8,407 nucleotides of DNA from Candidatus Cloacimonadota bacterium (GTDB lineage Bacteria; Cloacimonadota; Cloacimonadia; Cloacimonadales; TCS61). The notes beneath the pieces are model-generated. The model did not search any database and had not been told where the DNA came from. It saw only the letters and a list, made by a program, of their open reading frames with translations. The stretch spans positions 1 through 8,407 of the forward strand of contig JAIORR010000353.1 of the NCBI GenBank assembly GCA_021108055.1. Direction: 5' to 3'. Below, piece after piece: positions 5,991-8,407 of this stretch. Within the stretch, counting starts at the first letter, position 1. Each line of letters starts with the position of its first letter. A program made the translations under genes and the position numbers.

Positions 5991-8407
5991 ATGAAAAGAG
6001 CATTAATTGCAATTATATTATTACTGGCAAGTTACCTGCTTTTTGCCGGAACCACAGGAAAACTCAGCGGCAAAATCACAGATGAAAACAAGAAGCCGGT
6101 TGCTTATGCAAATATCTTTATCGAAGAACTTCAGATAGGCATTCAAGCAGATGAAAATGGAAGATACATCTTGCGAAATATACCTCCGGGGATTTATGAA
6201 ATGACCTGCGATCAGATCTCATTTTCCAAACATATAGTGAAATCGGTTAAGATCGTTTCCGATGAAACCACGATTTTGAATATTGTACTTTCGAGATCGG
6301 CAACTGAGATAGAAGGATTACAAGTCACCGAAGCAAAGATCAAGATGGTTGACAGGCTTAAAACCAGTTCCGGAAATACGATATTGGAATCGACGATCGA
6401 AGATGTGGCTGTTCAAGATATCCAAGACCTGATCGCCATTCAGGCAGGAGCTATCGTTACGGACGGCAAACTTCATATTCGTGGCGGAAAAGTAAATGAG
6501 GTTGTTTATATGATCGATGGCATTTCGGTAAACAACATTGTAGATGGAGAAGCTGCTTTAACGATAGATGTCGATGCCATCAAAGAAATGAAAGTGATGA
6601 CAGGCGGCTTTCCGGCTGAATATGGAAATGCTCAATCCGGAATTATTAATATTATCACCAAAGAAGGTGGAAAAAATTATTCCGGTAAGATCGAAATAAA
6701 TTCAGATCATTTATTATCTTCTCAGAATCTTAATTCCGACAGGGTTAAATTCGTCCTGTCCGGTCCTGTTCTTCCTTTCTGGAAGCAGAAATTATCGTTC
6801 TTCTTCAATTGCAGTGCTCGCTGGCATGATTCGGAATTCAAAGATGAGTTAGGTTTGAATGTAATCGAGGAATTGCGTTATCTTGATATCCTCTGGAATG
6901 ATTATGAGTTTTATGATCCTTATGAAGATAGAAAAAATATTATAGGTTTCGATATAGGTGACAGATTGTATAATTTGTATAATATGAACTTGAAACTGAA
7001 ATACCAGATCTCGCCGTTACAAAAAATAACGTTCGCAGTTAGAGGAGATGACAATTCCTATCAACTGTATGGTCATGCCTGGCGTTATGCCATGCAGCAT
7101 TATAAAGTAGAGGAGAATTCTCAGCAGCAGTTTGTGATAACTTATGATAACCTGATCAATCCGAATATGCTGCTTAATATCAAAATGGGGTTATATCGTA
7201 AACAAGCCAAAGAAGGTCCCATGGGAGTTTCTCTGGACAGTTACTTCGCCAAAAATCCGGAAGGTTTCGATCTTTATGCTGAAAATCTTCCAGGTTACTG
7301 TGAATGGATCGATTATTGGGCACAAGAAGGATATGGCGGTGATAATATCTATCTGGGACATTGGAGATATGATATTCCCTGGCAAAATTATTATATTCCA
7401 ATAGAAGAGTTTATCATACCGGGTTCGATCTATGATAAAAATATTGATGATAAAAACGAAACATATACTGTGAAAACAGATTTTAACTGGCAGGCAACTT
7501 CTGTGCATGATCTGAAAACCGGTCTCGAAGTGATTAAGCATCACATTGAAAAATTCAAACATACCAATCCCTGGAACATCGATGTCGGTCGTTATGACAG
7601 GTATCTGAGAGATAATGCCATACCGCAGGATAGTACTTATAATTCTTACACAGGATCATATTATTATCATTATGGTCTGGATGATATCTACAACGCTACG
7701 CTGGCAGCATCGGGCGAAACTTATGGTTTCAAAGCAGATCCGTGGCAATTTGCCTGGTATCTGCAGGATAAAATGGAGTGGGAAGGATTAGTGGTGAACG
7801 CCGGCTTACGGCTCGATATATGGTATCTGGGAGAAAGATACAAGATTTTAAGTAATTTAAATAAATATGAATGGGTAAAATTTGATAGAGATAAACGGCT
7901 TCAATTTATGGTTTCTCCGCGGTTGGGCGTGTCTCATGCTATCTCTATGAAAGATGTACTTCATTTTTCCTTCAATTATCAGAATCAACTTCCCCAGATG
8001 CAATATGTATATGCCGACGCAACCTGGCTCGATGCAGTTACCGGTGAAGATCCAGTAACTAATACCATAATTGCCAATCCTGAACTTGACCCGCAGGTTA
8101 CTATTGCAGGTGAAATCGGGTTGCAGCACCAATTCAATGAAAATTACGTGGCAGATATAACCGTCTATTACAAAAAAAATTACAATTACATCAGCATAGA
8201 TAAGTTCGTTGATCCGGATGACTGGATGATAATATGGTATAGATATATTTCAGAAAATTACGGAACAGCCAGAGGAGTAGATGTCAATCTCCAGAAAATG
8301 CTTTCCAATTTTATTGTCGGATCACTTTCCTACTCTCTTGGTTGGGCGGAAGGAACAGATGCCAGGATATTTGATTATGAGAATCAGGATATGCAGTGCC
8401 TGAGGGA
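5991..8407 (+). CDS. TonB-dependent outer-membrane receptor (3' partial)
   Basis: The frame is open from ATG 5991 to the window edge, giving 805 codons without a stop. The product should take up a bulky or scarce ligand across the outer membrane using TonB energy. Residues 1-19 form a signal peptide (MKR, then a hydrophobic core, likely cut after LLFA). Residues 22-101 are a carboxypeptidase-regulatory-like beta domain (GKLSGKITDENKKPVAYANI, then DENGRYILRNIPPGIYEM). The plug follows at about 125-227: LHIRGGKVNEVVYMIDGISV (161-180), IKEMKVMTGGFPAEYGNAQS (197-216) and GIINIITKEGG (217-227). From about 230 onward the sequence is barrel-like, rich in Trp, Tyr and Asn. The C-terminal strand lies outside the window. 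No SusD-like partner is present here and the ligand is unknown. GC content is like the MATE gene. The gene is preceded by a structured leader whose last hairpin overlaps the SD. Confidence 0.93.
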   Translation, partial: MKRALIAIILLLASYLLFAGTTGKLSGKITDENKKPVAYANIFIEELQIGIQADENGRYILRNIPPGIYEMTCDQISFSKHIVKSVKIVSDETTILNIVLSRSATEIEGLQVTEAKIKMVDRLKTSSGNTILESTIEDVAVQDIQDLIAIQAGAIVTDGKLHIRGGKVNEVVYMIDGISVNNIVDGEAALTIDVDAIKEMKVMTGGFPAEYGNAQSGIINIITKEGGKNYSGKIEINSDHLLSSQNLNSDRVKFVLSGPVLPFWKQKLSFFFNCSARWHDSEFKDELGLNVIEELRYLDILWNDYEFYDPYEDRKNIIGFDIGDRLYNLYNMNLKLKYQISPLQKITFAVRGDDNSYQLYGHAWRYAMQHYKVEENSQQQFVITYDNLINPNMLLNIKMGLYRKQAKEGPMGVSLDSYFAKNPEGFDLYAENLPGYCEWIDYWAQEGYGGDNIYLGHWRYDIPWQNYYIPIEEFIIPGSIYDKNIDDKNETYTVKTDFNWQATSVHDLKTGLEVIKHHIEKFKHTNPWNIDVGRYDRYLRDNAIPQDSTYNSYTGSYYYHYGLDDIYNATLAASGETYGFKADPWQFAWYLQDKMEWEGLVVNAGLRLDIWYLGERYKILSNLNKYEWVKFDRDKRLQFMVSPRLGVSHAISMKDVLHFSFNYQNQLPQMQYVYADATWLDAVTGEDPVTNTIIANPELDPQVTIAGEIGLQHQFNENYVADITVYYKKNYNYISIDKFVDPDDWMIIWYRYISENYGTARGVDVNLQKMLSNFIVGSLSYSLGWAEGTDARIFDYENQDMQCLR

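Noticed and set aside
7191..7562. Minus-strand open frame of 123 codons, with others at 7180-7401 and 7857-8132
   Set aside because: All are antisense to the continuous receptor frame. Their Ile/Phe-rich sequences are what the reverse strand of a barrel gene produces.

Overview
The window looks like chromosomal DNA from an AT-rich Gram-negative bacterium. The best clue is the last gene, an outer-membrane TonB-dependent receptor with an N-terminal carboxypeptidase-regulatory-like domain and a plug signature typical of the Bacteroidota/Cloacimonadota/Calditrichota side of the bacterial tree. Two genes start with TTG, each behind a clear Shine-Dalgarno (SD) sequence. There is no rRNA or tRNA gene to fix the taxonomy, so a Cloacimonadota-like or related FCB-group source is an inference. 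All real genes lie on the + strand, and no mobile element, CRISPR array or tRNA was seen.

Layout. Positions 2-70 may be the last codons of an upstream gene. Positions 88-1110 encode an unrecognised 340-aa protein that is visibly more AT-rich than its neighbours and has an SCSGH motif. Positions 1182-2911 hold a MATE-family efflux transporter followed 5 bases later by an MmcQ/YjbR-like small protein, probably one transcript. Positions 3001-5746 hold three closely packed genes: a membrane diguanylate cyclase (GGEEF), a PAS plus HD-GYP phosphodiesterase, and a 110-aa zinc-ribbon protein with a DUF2007-like C-terminus. Positions 5747-5990 form the longest non-coding gap, with three separate inverted repeats; the last one overlaps the ribosome binding site of the receptor. 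From 5991 to the window end runs the TonB-dependent receptor, still open at its 3' end after 805 codons.

How they fit together. The central trio is a compact cyclic-di-GMP module: one enzyme predicted to make the messenger at the membrane, one predicted to degrade it under control of a PAS sensor, and a small accessory protein of unknown role. The cyclase lacks the usual product-inhibition I-site, so the adjacent phosphodiesterase may be its main brake. The MATE/YjbR pair and the receptor are probably separate transcription units. I did not find a convincing new multi-gene system. The items most worth checking are the structured leader of the receptor, the c-di-GMP trio and the SCSGH protein.
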